A DNA stretch of 64,000 nt, from assembly GCF_900106095.1 (NCBI RefSeq), contig NZ_FNUD01000002.1:744001-808000 (forward strand), written 5' to 3'. Positions 9,334 through 18,713 of the stretch are shown here, in pieces. Under the pieces are notes generated by a model. The model saw only the letters and a program-made list of their open reading frames with translations. It was not told where the DNA came from and made no database searches. Position numbers and translations under genes: made by a program. Every line of letters starts with the position of its first letter. The first letter of the stretch is position 1. This DNA comes from Pseudomonas deceptionensis (lineage in GTDB: Bacteria; Pseudomonadota; Gammaproteobacteria; Pseudomonadales; Pseudomonadaceae).

Positions 9334-10521
9334 TCAACTGTCTGCGCGGGTGCCCAGGCCCATGGCCTGGCGGGCAAACCAGCGCTTGGCCGGTGGCAAT
9401 AGATCAAGGCCGAGCAAGCCGAGGTTTCGCGCAAAGGACACCAGCGGCTGCTCGCTGCCAAAGACCCGCGTTACCTGGTCCGAGAAGCCGATGGTCAGTT
9501 GCTGGTCGAGTTTTTGAGCCTGTTGATAACTCAACAGCGTGGCGAAATCACCGGGCTTTTTATCACTGCCCAGCAAGGCATCGGCCAGGGCCTGGGCATC
9601 GCGCAGGGACAGGTTAAAGCCCTGACCGGCAATCGGGTGCAGGCTGTGGGCAGCGTTACCCAACACCGTCAGGTGCGGGCGTACCTGCTCCTCGGCTTCA
9701 ACCAGCGTCAGCGGGTACAGATGCCGCGCCCCCACTTGTTTAAGCGTGCCCAGGCGATAGCCGAACACTCCCTGCAACTCGCTGAGAAAGCTGCGCTCGT
9801 CCAAAGCCGCCAGACGCTGCGCGTCCATGCCCAGACGCGTCCACACCAGTGCGCAGCGGTTGTCCGGCAACGGCAGCAAGGCCATCGGCCCTTCTTCGGT
9901 GAAACGTTCAAACGCCATCCCGCCATGGGGCCGGCTCGGGGTGATGTTGGCAATCAGCGCGCTCTGGTTATAAGGCTGCTGGCGCACATGAATGCCCAAC
10001 TGCTCGCGCAAGCCTGAACGGCCGCCATCGGCCAATACCGCGAGGTCGCACTCCAGGGTGGTCTCATCGTTGAGGGTCAGGCGGTAGCCGTCTTCCAGCG
10101 GTTGCATGTGGATAACTTCAGCCGGGCAACGCCAGCTGATCACGTCCGGGTCCAGACTTTTCCACAGGCACTGGCCCAGCCAGGCGTTTTCGACCACATA
10201 ACCCAGCGCCGGAACGCCTTCTTCGCTGGCCGACAAACGCGCCGTTGAGAAACGCCCGCGATCGGACACATGAATGTCCTTGATCGGCTCACCGCGCTCG
10301 GCAATGGCTGACCACAGGCCCAAACGCTCATAAATTTGCCGCGCGCCATAGCTCAGCGCCGAAGAACGGGCGTCGTAGCTGGGCTGGTAGCTATTGCCGG
10401 GCGCAAACGGCTCGATCAATACAATCTTCCAGCCTCGGGCCTTGGCCCCGGCCTGCAACGCCAGCGCCAGGCTAGCCCCCACCAGACCGCCACCGATAAT
10501 GGCCAGATTGACGCGGCTCAT
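9334..10521 (-). CDS. ubiH: 2-octaprenyl-6-methoxyphenol hydroxylase
   Basis: A 395-residue FAD-dependent monooxygenase that hydroxylates the C1 position in ubiquinone synthesis. Motifs are IIGGGLVGASLALAL near the N-terminus, LAVLADGGRSGLR in the middle and GNAAHSLHPIAGQGFNL near the C-terminus. The GNAA form (rather than GDAA) separates UbiH from UbiF/UbiI. The start ATG overlaps the pepP stop by 4 bases, indicating translational coupling. It acts at the inner membrane as part of the Ubi complex. Confidence 0.92.
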   Translation of the reverse strand: MSRVNLAIIGGGLVGASLALALQAGAKARGWKIVLIEPFAPGNSYQPSYDARSSALSYGARQIYERLGLWSAIAERGEPIKDIHVSDRGRFSTARLSASEEGVPALGYVVENAWLGQCLWKSLDPDVISWRCPAEVIHMQPLEDGYRLTLNDETTLECDLAVLADGGRSGLREQLGIHVRQQPYNQSALIANITPSRPHGGMAFERFTEEGPMALLPLPDNRCALVWTRLGMDAQRLAALDERSFLSELQGVFGYRLGTLKQVGARHLYPLTLVEAEEQVRPHLTVLGNAAHSLHPIAGQGFNLSLRDAQALADALLGSDKKPGDFATLLSYQQAQKLDQQLTIGFSDQVTRVFGSEQPLVSFARNLGLLGLDLLPPAKRWFARQAMGLGTRADS

Positions 10522-11852
10522 GCCGCGCTCGATCGCGCAGCAGCCATCAAGGCTTCGATTTCGGCAACGGCTTTCGGCACGTCGCCGCTCAGAATTTCAC
10601 AGCCATTTTTAGTGACCACAACGTCGTCCTCGATCCGCACACCAATACCGCGCCATTTTTTGGCGACATTCAGGTTGTTAGGACTGATATAGATGCCCGG
10701 CTCGACGGTCAGGGTCATGCCGACCTCCAGCACGCGCCACTCACCGCCAACCTTGTATTCGCCCACGTCATGCACATCGAGCCCCAGCCAGTGGCCGGCG
10801 CGGTGCATGTAAAACGCCTTGTAGGCCTCGCTGGCAATCAGCTCTTGAACATCGCCCTGCAGCAAGCCCAGTTCCACAAGACCTGCGGTAATCACCTGAA
10901 CCGTGGCTTCGTGGGCCTGGTTCCAGTGCTTGTCGGGCGCGATCTGGGTGAAGGCGGCTTCCTGCGCCGCCAACACCAGTTCGTAAATGGCCTTTTGCTC
11001 CGGCGAAAACCTGCCATTGACCGGGAACGTGCGGCTGATGTCGCTGGCGTAGCAGTCGATCTCGCAGCCGGCATCAATCAATACCAGGTCGCCGTCCTTG
11101 AGCAGGGCGTCGTTCTCCTGGTAATGCAGGATGCAGCTGTTATCACCTGAGGCGACGATCGAGCCATAGGCTGGCATTTTTGCCCCGCTTTTACGGAATT
11201 CGTAATCCAGTTCAGCCTCAAGGCTGTACTCATGCAACCCGACGCGGCTGGCCTGCATGGCACGCACATGGGCGCGAGCCGAAATGTGCGCCGCGTGGCG
11301 CATGACCTTGAGTTCTGCTGCCGATTTATACAGGCGCATGTCATGCAGCAGATGATCCAGAGCAACGAATTCGTCAGGCGGCTGAGCGCCGAGGCTCGCC
11401 TTGGAGCGGATCGCGTTGATCCACTCCATCAGCTTGCGGTCGAATTCAGGGTTGCTGCCCATCGCCGAATACACACGGTCACGGCCTTCGATCAGCCCCG
11501 GCAGGATGTCGTCGATGTCGGTAATGGGAAACGCGTCGTCGGCACCGAAGTCGCTGATCGCGCCTTCTTGCCCGGCACGCAAGCCATCCCACAGCTCGCG
11601 TTCAACGTTGCGCTCGCGGCAAAACAGCACGTATTCGCCGTGCACCCGGCCAGGGATCAAAACGATCACGGCCTGGGGCTCGGGAAAGCCGCTCAGGTAC
11701 TGGAAATTGCTGTCTTGACGATAAACATGTTCGACATCGCGATTACGAATCGCCACCGCGGCGGCGGGGAGGATCGCAATACTGTTGGGCTCCATCTGCG
11801 CCATGAGTGCCTTGCGGCGACGTGCGTATTCCGATTTCGGGATATGAATCAT
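10518..11852 (-). CDS. pepP: Xaa-Pro aminopeptidase P
   Basis: A 444-residue M24B metallopeptidase that removes N-terminal residues before proline. The dimetal ligands are visible: the two aspartates in IDAGCEIDCYASDISRTF, the histidine in HRAGHWLGLDVHD, the glutamate in LTVEPGIY and the glutamate in GVRIEDDVVVT. The N-terminal domain begins IPKSEYARRRKALM, as in the E. coli enzyme. It lies between a ygfB-family gene and ubiH, an old conserved order (ygfB-pepP-ubiH-visC). Confidence 0.95.
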   Translation of the reverse strand: MIHIPKSEYARRRKALMAQMEPNSIAILPAAAVAIRNRDVEHVYRQDSNFQYLSGFPEPQAVIVLIPGRVHGEYVLFCRERNVERELWDGLRAGQEGAISDFGADDAFPITDIDDILPGLIEGRDRVYSAMGSNPEFDRKLMEWINAIRSKASLGAQPPDEFVALDHLLHDMRLYKSAAELKVMRHAAHISARAHVRAMQASRVGLHEYSLEAELDYEFRKSGAKMPAYGSIVASGDNSCILHYQENDALLKDGDLVLIDAGCEIDCYASDISRTFPVNGRFSPEQKAIYELVLAAQEAAFTQIAPDKHWNQAHEATVQVITAGLVELGLLQGDVQELIASEAYKAFYMHRAGHWLGLDVHDVGEYKVGGEWRVLEVGMTLTVEPGIYISPNNLNVAKKWRGIGVRIEDDVVVTKNGCEILSGDVPKAVAEIEALMAAARSSAA

Positions 11853-11881
11853 GGGCAGACGGGTTCCCTCTTGACGATCAA

Positions 11882-12439
11882 TCAGTGTAGCGAAGGCTTG
11901 GCGGCAGCTGGTTCTGCGGGCTTCTTGGTTTCAGTGAACAGCAACAATGGCGCAACGCGCAGGTATTCCATCACTTCCATGTAGTCGCTTTCGCCGTCTT
12001 CGGACTCTTCCAGGGCATCTTGCACCTGGGCAATGGCTGCCAGGTCTTGCAGGACTTCCTTGCCTTCAGTGCTCAAGGCGTTGTCGCGATAATTCAGGCC
12101 GAAACCGGAGAGGAAACCCTGGCACCATTGGCCCAACGCGATTGCTCGCTCGGTCAGCGGCGCGTCATCGGTTGGCAACAACAGCACGACCGTCATGTCG
12201 TCGCCGGTCAGTTCGCCTTTAACCATCTCTTGCAAACCGATCAGGGCATTGCGTACGTTGTCTTGAATTTCGCCTTCGAGCAGATCGGCGGCGTCAGCCA
12301 ACCAGCCGTCGTGGTCGAAGCCGGCGCCAGCAGCGCTGCGACCCAGCAACAGGCCGTGCAGTTCTGCAGGCGAAACATTATGGCCGCTGGCGGTCAGCAG
12401 GGTGGCGAAGGCTTGATACGGGGAATTCTGGATAGGCAT
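11882..12439 (-). CDS. YgfB/YecA (UPF0149) family protein
   Basis: A 185-residue acidic, mostly helical protein matching the UPF0149 family in length and in segments such as [23 protein letters not shown] and [11 protein letters not shown]. In P. aeruginosa a YgfB homologue has been linked to regulation of AmpDh3 and beta-lactam tolerance, but that role is not visible in sequence. It is first in the ygfB-pepP-ubiH-ubiI run and is divergent from the zapB-like gene across a 183-base intergenic region that must carry both promoters. Confidence 0.88.
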   Translation of the reverse strand: MPIQNSPYQAFATLLTASGHNVSPAELHGLLLGRSAAGAGFDHDGWLADAADLLEGEIQDNVRNALIGLQEMVKGELTGDDMTVVLLLPTDDAPLTERAIALGQWCQGFLSGFGLNYRDNALSTEGKEVLQDLAAIAQVQDALEESEDGESDYMEVMEYLRVAPLLLFTETKKPAEPAAAKPSLH

Positions 12440-12622
12440 GGTCAGCTAGGCGCCAAGCGGCGCAATGTCTAGAATGGAGGGCTTGTATCCTAGCATCGGC
12501 AGCCGTGCCAGACCATCGAGGCGTCAACTCGTTTGACGCAGGGTCTGTGGACATTTCGTTGTGGCTGCGACGAAACGCCAACAGACCCTAACCATCCATC
12601 AGAAAAAAGACAGTAGGACACA

Positions 12623-12832
12623 ATGGAAGACACCGACCTGCATGCACTGATGGCTAGACTCGAGTTGCTGATTAGCCGAGTCGAGCAACTAAAACGTCAA
12701 AACGGACTCTTAATAGCTCAGGAAAAAACTTGGCGCGAGGAACGCGCGCACCTCATTGAAAAAAACGAAATCGCCCGACACAAGGTCGAATCGATGATTT
12801 CGCGCCTCAAAGCCCTGGAGCAAGACTCATGA
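12623..12832 (+). CDS. ZapB-like coiled-coil protein (TIGR02449 family)
   Basis: A 69-residue protein that is almost entirely heptad-repeat coiled coil (LMARLELLISRVEQLKRQN, then a charged stretch to the end). This matches the TIGR02449 family that precedes zapA in Pseudomonas. Its 3' end overlaps the zapA start by 4 bases (ATGA). Small coiled-coil division proteins of this kind are expected to bundle with ZapA at the FtsZ ring. The ribosome site is weak (AGTAGGAC). Confidence 0.82.
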   Translation: MEDTDLHALMARLELLISRVEQLKRQNGLLIAQEKTWREERAHLIEKNEIARHKVESMISRLKALEQDS

Positions 12833-13146
12833 GTTCAAGCAGTAGCGTTACCGTGCACATCCTCGATAAAGAGTATTCGATCATGTGCCCTCAGGAAGAA
12901 CGCACCAACCTGGTGAGTGCAGCCCGGTATCTGGATGGCAAGATGCGTGAAATCCGCAGCAGCGGCAAAGTCATTGGCGCCGACCGCATCGCCGTGATGG
13001 CCGCGCTGAATATCACCCATGATCTGCTGCACAGGCAGGAGGTCACCGAAGTACAGACCAACAGCACCACCCGTGAACAGGTGCGCGACCTGCTGGAGCG
13101 TGTTGATCTGGTGCTGGCCACTGATCCGGCTGAACGTCAAAGCTGA
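12829..13146 (+). CDS. zapA: Cell division protein ZapA
   Basis: A 105-residue protein with the ZapA N-terminal beta fold (VTVHILDKEYSIMCPQEE) and C-terminal coiled coil that dimerises and crosslinks FtsZ filaments. Family signatures LVSAARYLDGKMREIR and DRIAVMAALNITHDLL are present. Translation is probably coupled to the preceding zapB-like gene. The 6S RNA gene follows directly, as in most gammaproteobacteria. Confidence 0.93.
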   Translation: MSSSSSVTVHILDKEYSIMCPQEERTNLVSAARYLDGKMREIRSSGKVIGADRIAVMAALNITHDLLHRQEVTEVQTNSTTREQVRDLLERVDLVLATDPAERQS

Positions 13147-13166
13147 TTCAAAACGTTACTTTGGGG

Positions 13167-13172
13167 TATACT
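13167..13172 (+). promoter_or_regulatory. -10 element of the 6S RNA promoter
   Basis: TATACT lies 7 bases before the inferred 6S RNA start. The -35 hexamer is poor: TGATTC at 13144-13149 gives 17-base spacing. Location and the consensus -10 support this site. Confidence 0.55.
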
Positions 13173-13178
13173 CGCGTC

Positions 13179-13353
13179 ACTCCCTGGAGTATTCGCCAGT
13201 TAGCGATGTCCCTGAGCCGATTCGCACTACCCTGGAGCTTGCACGTTGGGCCGGTGTGCATGTCCGCTAGACGGAAAGCCTTAAGGTCTACTGCAACTTC
13301 CACCTTGAACTTTCGGGTTCAAGGGCCAAGCCGACAGCGGTACGTCGGGGAGC
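13179..13353 (+). ncRNA. ssrS: 6S RNA
   Basis: The region between zapA and the 5-formyl-THF cyclo-ligase gene carries the 6S core. It includes CCCTGAGCCGA (13210-13220), GGGCCGGTGTGCATGTCCG (from 13249), CGGAAAGCCTTAAGG and the hairpin CCTTGAAC/GTTCAAGG (13303-13324). The ends can pair (CTCCC at 13180-13184 with GGGAG at 13348-13352), closing the long rod that mimics an open promoter. 6S RNA binds the sigma70 holoenzyme and lowers transcription in stationary phase. Exact ends are estimated to within a few bases. Confidence 0.9.
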
Positions 13354-13367
13354 CTGATTTCCAAGCG

Positions 13368-13392
13368 CAATGCCAGCCACCCGCTGGCATTG
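13368..13392 (+). terminator. Hairpin downstream of 6S RNA
   Basis: A 10-bp stem, CAATGCCAGC/GCTGGCATTG, with a 5-base loop lies 15 bases after the 6S 3' end. It has no T-run, so it may instead be a processing signal for a 6S-ygfA co-transcript. Confidence 0.45.
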
Positions 13393-13441
13393 GCTTACAC
13401 GAGCCACCATCCGGTGAACTCGCCTTTGAACAGCACGCCAT

Positions 13442-14047
13442 ATGAACGAACCTGCGCCGCCTACCCGCCCGCAACTTCGCCGAATGCTGCGCAAAGCCCG
13501 CCGCGACTTGTCGCCGTGCGAGCAACGCCAGGCCGCCCGAGGCCTGTACCGGCAACTGGCGCAGCATCCGCTGTTTCGCCGTGCCAAACACATCTCGCTG
13601 TACCTGCCCACTGACGGTGAAATCGATCCGCGCCTGCTGCTGCGCGAAGCTCAGCGCCGGGGCAAGATCACCTACCTGCCGGTCCTCAGCGCCTGGCCAA
13701 GAACCAAGATGGTCTTTCAGCGGATTGCTCCCGGCGAAAAGCTGATCCCAAATCGTTTTCGCATTCTCGAACCGCGCATCAACCGCGCACTCCAACGCAA
13801 GGTCTGGGCACTCGACCTGGTGTTGTTGCCGTTGGTGGGGTTTGATGCCACGGGGGGACGCCTGGGCATGGGCGGCGGCTTTTATGACCGCAGCCTGGCG
13901 TATCAGGCCAGACGCCAAAGCTGGCGCAAGCCGACGCTATTGGGTCTGGCCCACGAATGTCAGAAAGTTGAATGCCTGGCGCAGGCCAGTTGGGATGTAC
14001 CGTTACAAGGCACGGTCTCGGACAAGCAGTGGTACGTCGCCCACTGA
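13442..14047 (+). CDS. 5-formyltetrahydrofolate cyclo-ligase (YgfA)
   Basis: A 201-residue ATP-dependent enzyme that converts 5-formyl-THF to 5,10-methenyl-THF. The conserved segments are RKARRDLSPCEQ near the N-terminus, YLPTDGEIDPRLLL, and the C-terminal signature GFDATGGRLGMGGGFYDR. It lies just downstream of 6S RNA, the widely conserved ssrS-ygfA arrangement, and is likely co-transcribed. In E. coli this pairing links folate salvage to persister formation, but that is not established here. Confidence 0.93.
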   Translation: MNEPAPPTRPQLRRMLRKARRDLSPCEQRQAARGLYRQLAQHPLFRRAKHISLYLPTDGEIDPRLLLREAQRRGKITYLPVLSAWPRTKMVFQRIAPGEKLIPNRFRILEPRINRALQRKVWALDLVLLPLVGFDATGGRLGMGGGFYDRSLAYQARRQSWRKPTLLGLAHECQKVECLAQASWDVPLQGTVSDKQWYVAH

Positions 14048-14090
14048 ACACTAAGGCATCGCGGTTGAAACGATACCTTCGAAGGAAATG

Positions 14091-14240
14091 TTAGCGTTTG
14101 AAAGGCTGTACTTGCTGTTGCGCCAGTTCAGCCGGCGCGTCGGTCGAGTTGGACCACAGACTTTGCGCATAACCCGTTGTGACCACGCCCAAACCGAACA
14201 AAATAACCAACATCCACAGTAAATCCGGTTTGCGTTTCAT
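14091..14240 (-). CDS. Small single-pass membrane protein, 49 residues
   Basis: A short gene in the interval between the cyclo-ligase and EVE genes, on the opposite strand. It starts at ATG 14240 behind the strong site AAGGAGGG and ends at TAA 14091. The product begins MKRKPDLLWM, has one hydrophobic helix (about residues 7-24, followed by TTGYAQ) and a polar Q/P-rich tail ending QPFKR. The positive N-terminus and helix suggest a signal anchor, or a signal peptide cleaved near AQS. I do not recognise a family. Ribosome site, codon use and clean placement support a real gene. Confidence 0.7.
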   Translation of the reverse strand: MKRKPDLLWMLVILFGLGVVTTGYAQSLWSNSTDAPAELAQQQVQPFKR

Positions 14241-14436
14241 CGATTGCCCTCCTTCAGGCAAATCAACACGATGACAGCAACGGTTTTTGTTATAGGCCGT
14301 GCAGCAGCGTCAAGCTTAAAAGCCCGGCATTCTGCGGCAACGCGAACAGACACGCAAACGTTGACGTCAACCGACTGTCGGTTTAACAAAATGTTGCAGG
14401 ACAATGTTACCGAACCGTTTGTAAGGAGCAGTAAAA

Positions 14437-14886
14437 ATGGCCTTTTGGTTAATGAAATCCGAGCCAGACGAGTTCTCGATCAAGGACTTGCAAAAGCTTG
14501 GCGAAGCACGCTGGGACGGCGTGCGTAATTACCAGGCGCGCAACTTCATGCGGGCCATGGCGGTAGGTGACGCATTCTTTTTTTACCACTCCAGTTGCCC
14601 CGAACCGGGCATTGCCGGGATTGGCCGAATCGTTCAGGCCGCTTACCCGGACCCCACCGCCCTCGACCCCGAAAGCCATTATTTCGACCCCAAGGCCAGC
14701 GCCGAGAAAAACCCGTGGAGCGCACTGCAAGTGGCCCATGAGCAAACCTTCCCCAAGGTGATCAAACTCGACTATCTGAAACAGCAGACTGCCCTGGCTG
14801 AAATGGCGCTGGTACAAAAAGGCAGCCGCCTTTCAGTGATGCCCGTTACCCCGCAACAGTGGGCAGTGGTGATGGGGTTGCTTTAA
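14437..14886 (+). CDS. EVE-domain protein (UPF0310)
   Basis: A 149-residue protein consisting of one EVE domain, a PUA-like fold that binds modified bases in RNA or DNA. Signatures are FWLMKSEPDEFSI, RWDGVRNYQARNFMR, FFYHSSCPEPGIAGI and the C-terminal RLSVMPVTPQQW. It begins at ATG 14437 with AAGGAGCAG upstream. The gene is monocistronic. Its cellular substrate is unknown. Confidence 0.92.
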   Translation: MAFWLMKSEPDEFSIKDLQKLGEARWDGVRNYQARNFMRAMAVGDAFFFYHSSCPEPGIAGIGRIVQAAYPDPTALDPESHYFDPKASAEKNPWSALQVAHEQTFPKVIKLDYLKQQTALAEMALVQKGSRLSVMPVTPQQWAVVMGLL

Positions 14887-15018
14887 CCCACTACCAAAAA
14901 CCTGTGACAGGCAGCATCCCGTTTTTGCGTCTAGGCTCTGGTCTTCCTTTGACTGGCATCAAGTTGCTCCGGCCTTGAAACCATCAAACTAGAGCGCTCT
15001 GTGGCACAGGATGCAGGC

Positions 15019-15984
15019 ATGTCCAAGAATCATCGCATTTCCCATTACTTCGTTATTCCTTTGGCCATCCTGCTGGTTGCAGCAGGCGGGTTCGGTTACT
15101 GGAAGTCCCTGCACGACCGACTCCCTGAAGGCATCAGCATGGGCAACGGGCGGCTCGAATCCACCGAAGTGCAGATCGCGGCAAAAACCCCGGGCCGTCT
15201 GGCTGAAGTGCTGGTCGACGAGGGTGATCGTGTGACCCAGGGCCAACTGCTGGCCCGCATGGACACCCGCACCCTGGAAGCCAGCCGCACGCAAGCCGAA
15301 GCCGAAGTCCTGCGCGCCCGCCAGACCCTGGCCGCCAACGAAGCCAACGTGCAATTGCGCCAAAGCGAAAAACTGCTGGCCAGCCAGGAACTCAAGCGCT
15401 TCCGCCAACTGGCCGAACGCGGTTTTGCCAGCGGCCAGCAACTCGATCAGCAACAGGCACGATTCGATACCAGCAACGCGGCAGTGGTCGCAGCACAGGC
15501 CCAGGTTGCAGCCGCCAAAGCCGCGATTGGCTCATCCCAGGCTCAGGTTGCACAACTGACCAGCGAAATCGATGACAGCAGCCTGCGCGCGCCCATCAAC
15601 GGCGTGATCCAGCTGCGCCTGGCCGAGCCCGGCGAAGTGCTGGGCGCAGGCGGGCGGGTATTCATGATGATCGACCCGAGCGACCAGTACATGAACCTGT
15701 ACTTGCCCGCTTCGGTGGTCGGCAAGCTGACCGTCGGCGCTGACGCCCGCATCGTGCTCGACGCCCTGCCAGACCGGGCGCTGCCGGCCAAAATCGCTTT
15801 CGTCGCCGCCAAGTCGCAGTTCACCCCTAAAGAAGTCGAAACCCGCGACGAGCGTCAAAAACTGGTGTTCCGCGTCAAGCTGCGCCTGACCGACCCCGGC
15901 GCCGTGCCTCAGGCCAAACCGGGTATGCCGGGGGCAGGTTATGTACGAACCGCAGACGTGCCTTGGCCGGCTAATCTGCAATGA
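15019..15984 (+). CDS. HlyD-family membrane fusion (adaptor) protein
   Basis: A 321-residue periplasmic adaptor with one N-terminal membrane anchor (residues about 8-28), a split biotinyl/lipoyl domain (GRLESTEVQIAAKTPGRL... and the later DSSLRAPINGVI), an alpha-helical hairpin (about 85-190) and a beta-barrel end. ATG 15019 is preferred over GTG 15001 because it has AGG(ATGC)AGG upstream and gives the usual short cytoplasmic tail. Its stop overlaps the start of the ABC gene by 4 bases. The three genes form an ABC exporter in which this protein bridges to an outer-membrane channel. Confidence 0.9.
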   Translation: MSKNHRISHYFVIPLAILLVAAGGFGYWKSLHDRLPEGISMGNGRLESTEVQIAAKTPGRLAEVLVDEGDRVTQGQLLARMDTRTLEASRTQAEAEVLRARQTLAANEANVQLRQSEKLLASQELKRFRQLAERGFASGQQLDQQQARFDTSNAAVVAAQAQVAAAKAAIGSSQAQVAQLTSEIDDSSLRAPINGVIQLRLAEPGEVLGAGGRVFMMIDPSDQYMNLYLPASVVGKLTVGADARIVLDALPDRALPAKIAFVAAKSQFTPKEVETRDERQKLVFRVKLRLTDPGAVPQAKPGMPGAGYVRTADVPWPANLQ

Positions 15985-18713
15985 GCGACTTGGCGATCAA
16001 CGCCAGTGGCATCAGCCACCGGTACGGCAAACAGCTGGCCCTGACCGACATCGCTTTCAGCCTGCCCAAAGGCACGCGCTGCGGGCTGATCGGCCCGGAC
16101 GGTGCAGGCAAATCAAGCCTGCTGGGGCTCATTGCCGGGGTTAAAAAACTTCAGCAAGGCAGCCTTGAAGTACTGGGCGGCCCCATTGACGATCGCCGCC
16201 ATCGCAACACGCTGTACCCGCTGATTGCGTTCATGCCCCAGGGCTTGGGCGGTAATCTTTACCCCGAATTGTCGATCAGCGAGAACATCCGCTTTTTTGG
16301 CACCCTGTTCGGCCTGTCAAAAGAGGACTGCGAACAACGCATGGCCGAGTTGCTCAAGGCCACTGACCTGGAACGCTTTGCCGAGCGACCGGCGGGCAAG
16401 CTGTCAGGCGGGATGAAGCAAAAGCTGGGGCTGTGCTGCGCGCTGATTCACGAACCGGACTTGCTGATCCTCGACGAACCCACCACCGGCGTCGATCCGC
16501 TGTCGCGGCGGCGCTTCTGGGAGCTGGTGGATGACGTGCGCAGCCAGCGCCCGCAACTGACGTTGCTGGTGGCCACGGCCTATATGGAGGAAGCCGAGCA
16601 ATTTGAACACTGCCTGATGCTCGACCGCGGCAAGTTGATCGCCGCCGGTTTAAGCCAGGAACTGGCGGCCGTCACCGGCACCGGCAAACTCGACGAAGCC
16701 TTCACCCACTACCAGGGCGACAGCGGCCACAACAGCGAGCCGCTGGTGATCCCGCCTCGCACCAGCGACAACAGCGATATCGCCATTGAAGCCCACGACC
16801 TGACGCTCAAATTCGGCGATTTTACGGCGGTCAACAACGTCAGTTTCGCCATCGGCCGGGGCGAGATTTTCGGCTTTCTGGGCTCCAACGGTTGCGGCAA
16901 AACCACCACCATGAAAGTCCTGACCGGGCTGATGCCAGCAACCGAAGGCAGTGCCAAATTGCTCGGCAACCCGGTGAATGCAAAAGACCTGGCCACCCGC
17001 AAGCGTGTGGGTTTCATGTCGCAAAGCTTCTCGCTGTACGGTGAATTGAGCGTGCGGCAAAACCTGGAGCTGCATGCGCAATTATTCGACCTGCCCAAGG
17101 ACGAAAGCCAGACCCGCATCGAAGAACTGATCGCGCGTTTCGACCTGGGCGAGGTGGCCACACAGCAATCCGGCGAGCTGCCGCTTGGGCTGCGCCAGCG
17201 TTTGTCACTGGCGGTGGCCGTGCTGCATCGCCCCGAAGTGCTGATCCTCGACGAACCGACTTCTGGCGTCGACCCGGCCGCCCGCGATGACTTCTGGCGC
17301 TTGCTGATCGAACTGTCGCGCGAGCAGGGGGTGACCATCTTTTTGTCCACCCACTTTATGAACGAAGCCCAGCGCTGCGACCGTATTTCGTTGATGCACG
17401 CGGGCAAGGTCCTGGCCTGCGACACGCCCGATGCACTACAGCGCCAGTTCCAGGGCGACACCCTGGAAGCGGCGTTTGTCACTTGCCTGGAACAGGCACA
17501 AAACGATCAGGGCGCCATCCCTGCCCCCGAAGCGGCGCCCGTCGCCACGCCTGCCGTCAATGCACCGCCGCCAGTCAGCAAAAAGGGGTTCAGCCTGACC
17601 CGTCTGATCGCCGTGGCCAGCCGCGAGTCTAAAGAGTTGCTGCGTGACAAGGTGCGCATGGCGTTCGCCTTGCTGGGTGCAGTCTTCATGATGGTGATTT
17701 TCGGCTACGGCATTTCACTCGACGTCGAGAACCTCGCCTTCGCCGTCTACGACCAGGACCAGAGCCCGCAAAGCCGCGCCTACCTGGAAGCCTTCCGCAG
17801 TTCGCGCTACTTCGAAGAGCACGCGCCCATCCGCAGCGCTGACGAGTTGCACAAACGCCTGCAACGCTCCGAAATCAAGATTGCTCTGGAGATCCCGCCG
17901 GGGTTTGGCCGCGACCTGTACGCCGGGCGCCAGCCCACTGTCGCCGCCTGGCTGGATGGCGGCATGCCGTTCCGTGCCGAAACCAGCCGCAATTATGTCG
18001 AGGCGGTGCACACCGCCAACCTTGAGCAACTGGCCGCACACAGCAGCCCGGCGCAAAGCAAACAAGGGGTGGCCAAGCTCGAAACCCGTTTTCGCTACAA
18101 CCAGGACGTGATCAGCGTAAACGCCATTGGCCCCGGGGTGATGGCGCTGATTCTCGCGTTTATCCCGGCCATGCTCACCGCGCTGGGCATTGTGCGCGAA
18201 AAAGAACTGGGTTCGATTACCAACTTCTACGCCACGCCCCTGACCCGGCTCGAATTCCTGCTCGGCAAGCAGGCCCCGTATCTGGCCGTGAGCCTGGTCA
18301 ACCTGGCGTTGCTGGTGGCAATGAACCGCTGGCTGTTCGGCGTTCCGTTCAAAGGCAGCGGCGTCACGCTGGCACTGGGCGGGCTGTTGTATGTGCTGGC
18401 GACCACCAGCATGGGGTTGCTGATTTCCGCCTTCACCCGCACCCAGATCGCAGCGATCCTGGGAACCATGATCATCACCAGCCTGCCGACCATTCAGTTC
18501 TCCGGGCTGATCGTGCCCCGCTCCTCCCTCGATGGCTCAGCGGCACTGATGGGCATGCTGTTCCCGGCCGGACACTTTCTCGACATTGCCGTGGGCACCT
18601 TCACCAAAGCCCTGGATCTGCGCCAGTTGTGGCCGCAATGCCTGGCGCTGCTGGGGTTCTTTGTCGCGTTTACCGGGCTGAGCCTGATCATGCTCAAGAA
18701 GCAGGAGGTTTGA
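15981..18713 (+). CDS. Fused ABC transporter: two ATPase domains plus permease (RbbA/YhiH-like)
   Basis: A 910-residue protein. NBD1 (residues 1-240) has Walker A GPDGAGKSSL, signature LSGGMKQKL and Walker B LLILDEPTTGVDP. NBD2 (about 270-500) has Walker A GSNGCGKTTTM, Walker B VLILDEPTSGVDP and the signature LPLGLRQRLSL, in which LSGG is replaced by LPLG. A Pro/Ala linker leads to an ABC-2 permease domain (about 540-910) with six membrane segments. The architecture equals RbbA/YhiH. The degenerate second signature is typical of that group and implies asymmetric ATP sites. It is encoded between the HlyD adaptor and a second permease, to which it overlaps by 1 base. Confidence 0.9.
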   Translation: MSDLAINASGISHRYGKQLALTDIAFSLPKGTRCGLIGPDGAGKSSLLGLIAGVKKLQQGSLEVLGGPIDDRRHRNTLYPLIAFMPQGLGGNLYPELSISENIRFFGTLFGLSKEDCEQRMAELLKATDLERFAERPAGKLSGGMKQKLGLCCALIHEPDLLILDEPTTGVDPLSRRRFWELVDDVRSQRPQLTLLVATAYMEEAEQFEHCLMLDRGKLIAAGLSQELAAVTGTGKLDEAFTHYQGDSGHNSEPLVIPPRTSDNSDIAIEAHDLTLKFGDFTAVNNVSFAIGRGEIFGFLGSNGCGKTTTMKVLTGLMPATEGSAKLLGNPVNAKDLATRKRVGFMSQSFSLYGELSVRQNLELHAQLFDLPKDESQTRIEELIARFDLGEVATQQSGELPLGLRQRLSLAVAVLHRPEVLILDEPTSGVDPAARDDFWRLLIELSREQGVTIFLSTHFMNEAQRCDRISLMHAGKVLACDTPDALQRQFQGDTLEAAFVTCLEQAQNDQGAIPAPEAAPVATPAVNAPPPVSKKGFSLTRLIAVASRESKELLRDKVRMAFALLGAVFMMVIFGYGISLDVENLAFAVYDQDQSPQSRAYLEAFRSSRYFEEHAPIRSADELHKRLQRSEIKIALEIPPGFGRDLYAGRQPTVAAWLDGGMPFRAETSRNYVEAVHTANLEQLAAHSSPAQSKQGVAKLETRFRYNQDVISVNAIGPGVMALILAFIPAMLTALGIVREKELGSITNFYATPLTRLEFLLGKQAPYLAVSLVNLALLVAMNRWLFGVPFKGSGVTLALGGLLYVLATTSMGLLISAFTRTQIAAILGTMIITSLPTIQFSGLIVPRSSLDGSAALMGMLFPAGHFLDIAVGTFTKALDLRQLWPQCLALLGFFVAFTGLSLIMLKKQEV

